Below, one piece after another: positions 6,630-7,885 of a stretch of 7,885 nucleotides of DNA (within the stretch, counting starts at the first letter, position 1; every line of letters begins with the position of its first letter). The position numbers were made by a program, and so were the translations under genes. This DNA is from Cardiobacteriales bacterium (lineage in GTDB: Bacteria > Pseudomonadota > Gammaproteobacteria > Cardiobacteriales > Wohlfahrtiimonadaceae): contig JASLFR010000035.1 of NCBI GenBank assembly GCA_030150565.1, forward strand, positions 1-7,885, given 5' to 3'. The notes beneath the pieces were generated by a model. The model was not told the origin of the DNA and did not search any database. It saw nothing but the letters and a program-made list of their open reading frames with translations.

Positions 6630-7885
6630 ATGAAACAGAGACGTGCTTTATTAAGTGTAAGTGATAAAAGTGGTATTACAGAGTTCGCTAAAGAGTTAGT
6701 AGAACTTGGGTTTGAGTTGATCTCAACGGGGGGTACCAAAAAAGCGATTAGCGATGCGGGCATTGCAGTGAAAGATATCTCCGATATTACTCACTTTCCT
6801 GAGATTATGGATGGCCGAGTGAAAACGCTTCACCCAGCGGTGCATGGTGGCCTTCTTTCTGTTCGTGGAAATGAAAATCACACAAAAGCGATGGAAGAGA
6901 ATGGGATTGAGTATATCGATATGGTGGTGGTTAACCTCTATCCCTTTAAAGAGACGATCTCAAAGCCGAATGTAAGCTATAAAGATGCGATTGAGAATAT
7001 CGATATTGGTGGTCCTTCGATGTTAAGAAGTGCTGCAAAAAATCATGAATCGGTGACTGTTATTACAGACCCCAATGATTATGCGGTGGTGCTTAAAGAG
7101 TTAAAAGAGAGTGGAGATACCACCTTTGAGACGCGCCAAAAATTAGCGCTTAAAGTCTATCAAGCCACAGCGGCATATGATGCATTGATCGCACAATATT
7201 TTGCCAATGAGATTAATGACCAATTCCCAGAGAAGCTCACCTTAACTTTTGAGAAGCAGCAAGCGCTCCGTTATGGGGAGAATCCTCATCAAGAGGCGGC
7301 CTTTTATCGGACCCCTTTAGCTGAGAATAACTCCCTTGCCCATGCAGAGCAGATTCACGGTAAAGAGCTCTCTTATAACAATATTCAAGATGCCAATGCG
7401 GCCGTTAATATTATGCTTGAATTTAAAGAGCCTGTTGTAGTGGCAGTGAAGCATATGAATCCTTGCGGGGTTGGTTTAGGTAAAGATCTCTTTGAGGCGT
7501 GGACCAAAGCGTACGAAGCGGATCCAACCTCTATCTTTGGCGGAATTATCGCCACGAACCAAGAGGTGGATGCTAAAACCGCCGAAAAGATGGCGGAGAT
7601 CTTCCTTGAGATTATTATCGCACCAAGCTTTACCGAAGAGGCGAAAGAGATTCTCATGGCGAAGAAGAATATTCGTCTTTTAGTGAATCATCCCCAAGCG
7701 GAAACGATCGCTGCAAAAGTAACGACTACCGCAGTTAATGGCGGGCTCTTAGTACAGACCTTTGACCGTGCGGAGATCGATCCTGCAAACTTTGAAGTGG
7801 TGACAGAAGCAAAGCCGACACAAGAGCAGCTCGATGCCTTAACCTTTGCATGGAAAGTGGTTAAACATGTGAAATCAAATGCGAT
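6630..7885 (+). CDS. purH: Bifunctional AICAR transformylase / IMP cyclohydrolase, C-terminus cut by window edge
   Basis: PurH carries out the last two steps to IMP: formylation of AICAR from 10-formyl-THF, then cyclisation of FAICAR. The visible part is 418 codons; the family is about 510, so roughly the last fifth is missing. The N-terminal cyclohydrolase (MGS-like) domain shows LISTGGTKKAI, MDGRVKTLHPAVHGGLL, VVNLYPF and IGGPSMLRSAAKNH. The transformylase domain shows RYGENPHQ, LSYNNIQDANAA and the active-site segment AVKHMNPCGVG with Lys274-His275, corresponding to E. coli Lys266-His267. The start ATG at 6630 follows AAGG (6621–6624) and an upstream AGGA (6615–6618). The frame is open to the right edge with no stop. 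The sequence is closer to the Firmicutes form (VKHMNPCGVG) than to E. coli (VKHANPCGVA). Confidence 0.96.
   Translation, partial: MKQRRALLSVSDKSGITEFAKELVELGFELISTGGTKKAISDAGIAVKDISDITHFPEIMDGRVKTLHPAVHGGLLSVRGNENHTKAMEENGIEYIDMVVVNLYPFKETISKPNVSYKDAIENIDIGGPSMLRSAAKNHESVTVITDPNDYAVVLKELKESGDTTFETRQKLALKVYQATAAYDALIAQYFANEINDQFPEKLTLTFEKQQALRYGENPHQEAAFYRTPLAENNSLAHAEQIHGKELSYNNIQDANAAVNIMLEFKEPVVVAVKHMNPCGVGLGKDLFEAWTKAYEADPTSIFGGIIATNQEVDAKTAEKMAEIFLEIIIAPSFTEEAKEILMAKKNIRLLVNHPQAETIAAKVTTTAVNGGLLVQTFDRAEIDPANFEVVTEAKPTQEQLDALTFAWKVVKHVKSNA

Larger units (their letters stand above)
1..7885 (+). other. purL-purC-purF-purM-purN-purH purine biosynthesis operon (both ends cut)
   Basis: Six purine genes lie head to tail on one strand. 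purC–purF abut with no gap, purM–purN overlap by one base (TAATG), and the remaining gaps are 15 to 80 bp, which supports co-transcription. Two hairpins, after purL and after purF, could tune distal expression. The order resembles Firmicutes pur clusters (purF-M-N-H core with purC and a large purL nearby) rather than the scattered pur genes of E. coli. purD, purE and purK are not visible and may lie just outside. No promoter or operator is seen inside the window with any confidence. Confidence 0.85.

Noticed and set aside
7385..7657. Minus-strand open frame of 90 codons opposite purH
   Set aside because: Antisense to the conserved AICAR transformylase region, with no independent support.

Overview
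The window is a continuous, one-directional (+ strand) block of de novo purine biosynthesis genes in the order purL–purC–purF–purM–purN–purH. purL is cut by the left edge and purH by the right edge. Coding density is close to complete: the only gaps are 70 bp (purL–purC), 80 bp (purF–purM) and 15 bp (purN–purH), and no stretch over 300 bp lacks a gene. No RNA gene, mobile element, CRISPR array or attachment site was seen. Any operon promoter or purine-responsive operator would lie upstream, outside the window.

Together the genes encode the conversion of PRPP to IMP, apart from the GAR synthetase (purD) and AIR carboxylation (purE/purK) steps. PurF makes phosphoribosylamine, PurN formylates GAR, PurL makes FGAM, PurM closes the imidazole ring, PurC makes SAICAR, and PurH does the last two steps.

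Organism: PurL is the large single-chain type typical of Clostridia, Streptococcus and Bacteroidetes, and PurF is the [4Fe-4S] B. subtilis-like type, so the cluster resembles Firmicutes pur operons. Codon choice (CGT/CGC for Arg, almost no ATA, mid-40s GC by eye) would also fit a moderate-GC gammaproteobacterium. My low-confidence guess is a Wohlfahrtiimonas/Ignatzschineria-like organism with an operon of Firmicutes type; a true Firmicute is not excluded.

The main observation is that both glutamine amidotransferases of the pathway appear to have lost their glutaminase active sites while keeping intact synthase domains and open frames. In PurL the nucleophile Cys is replaced by Asn and the catalytic His by Thr, with further changes in nearby motifs. 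In PurF the N-terminal Met-Cys-Gly is missing: the gene starts with GTG at what is normally the third residue of the mature protein, directly after the purC stop codon. This paired loss suggests a pathway that takes free ammonia (or ammonia from a separate glutaminase) at both nitrogen-donating steps, similar in principle to ammonia-dependent carbamoyl phosphate synthetase I. Sequencing error at the purF start, or early decay of the pathway, are the main alternatives.
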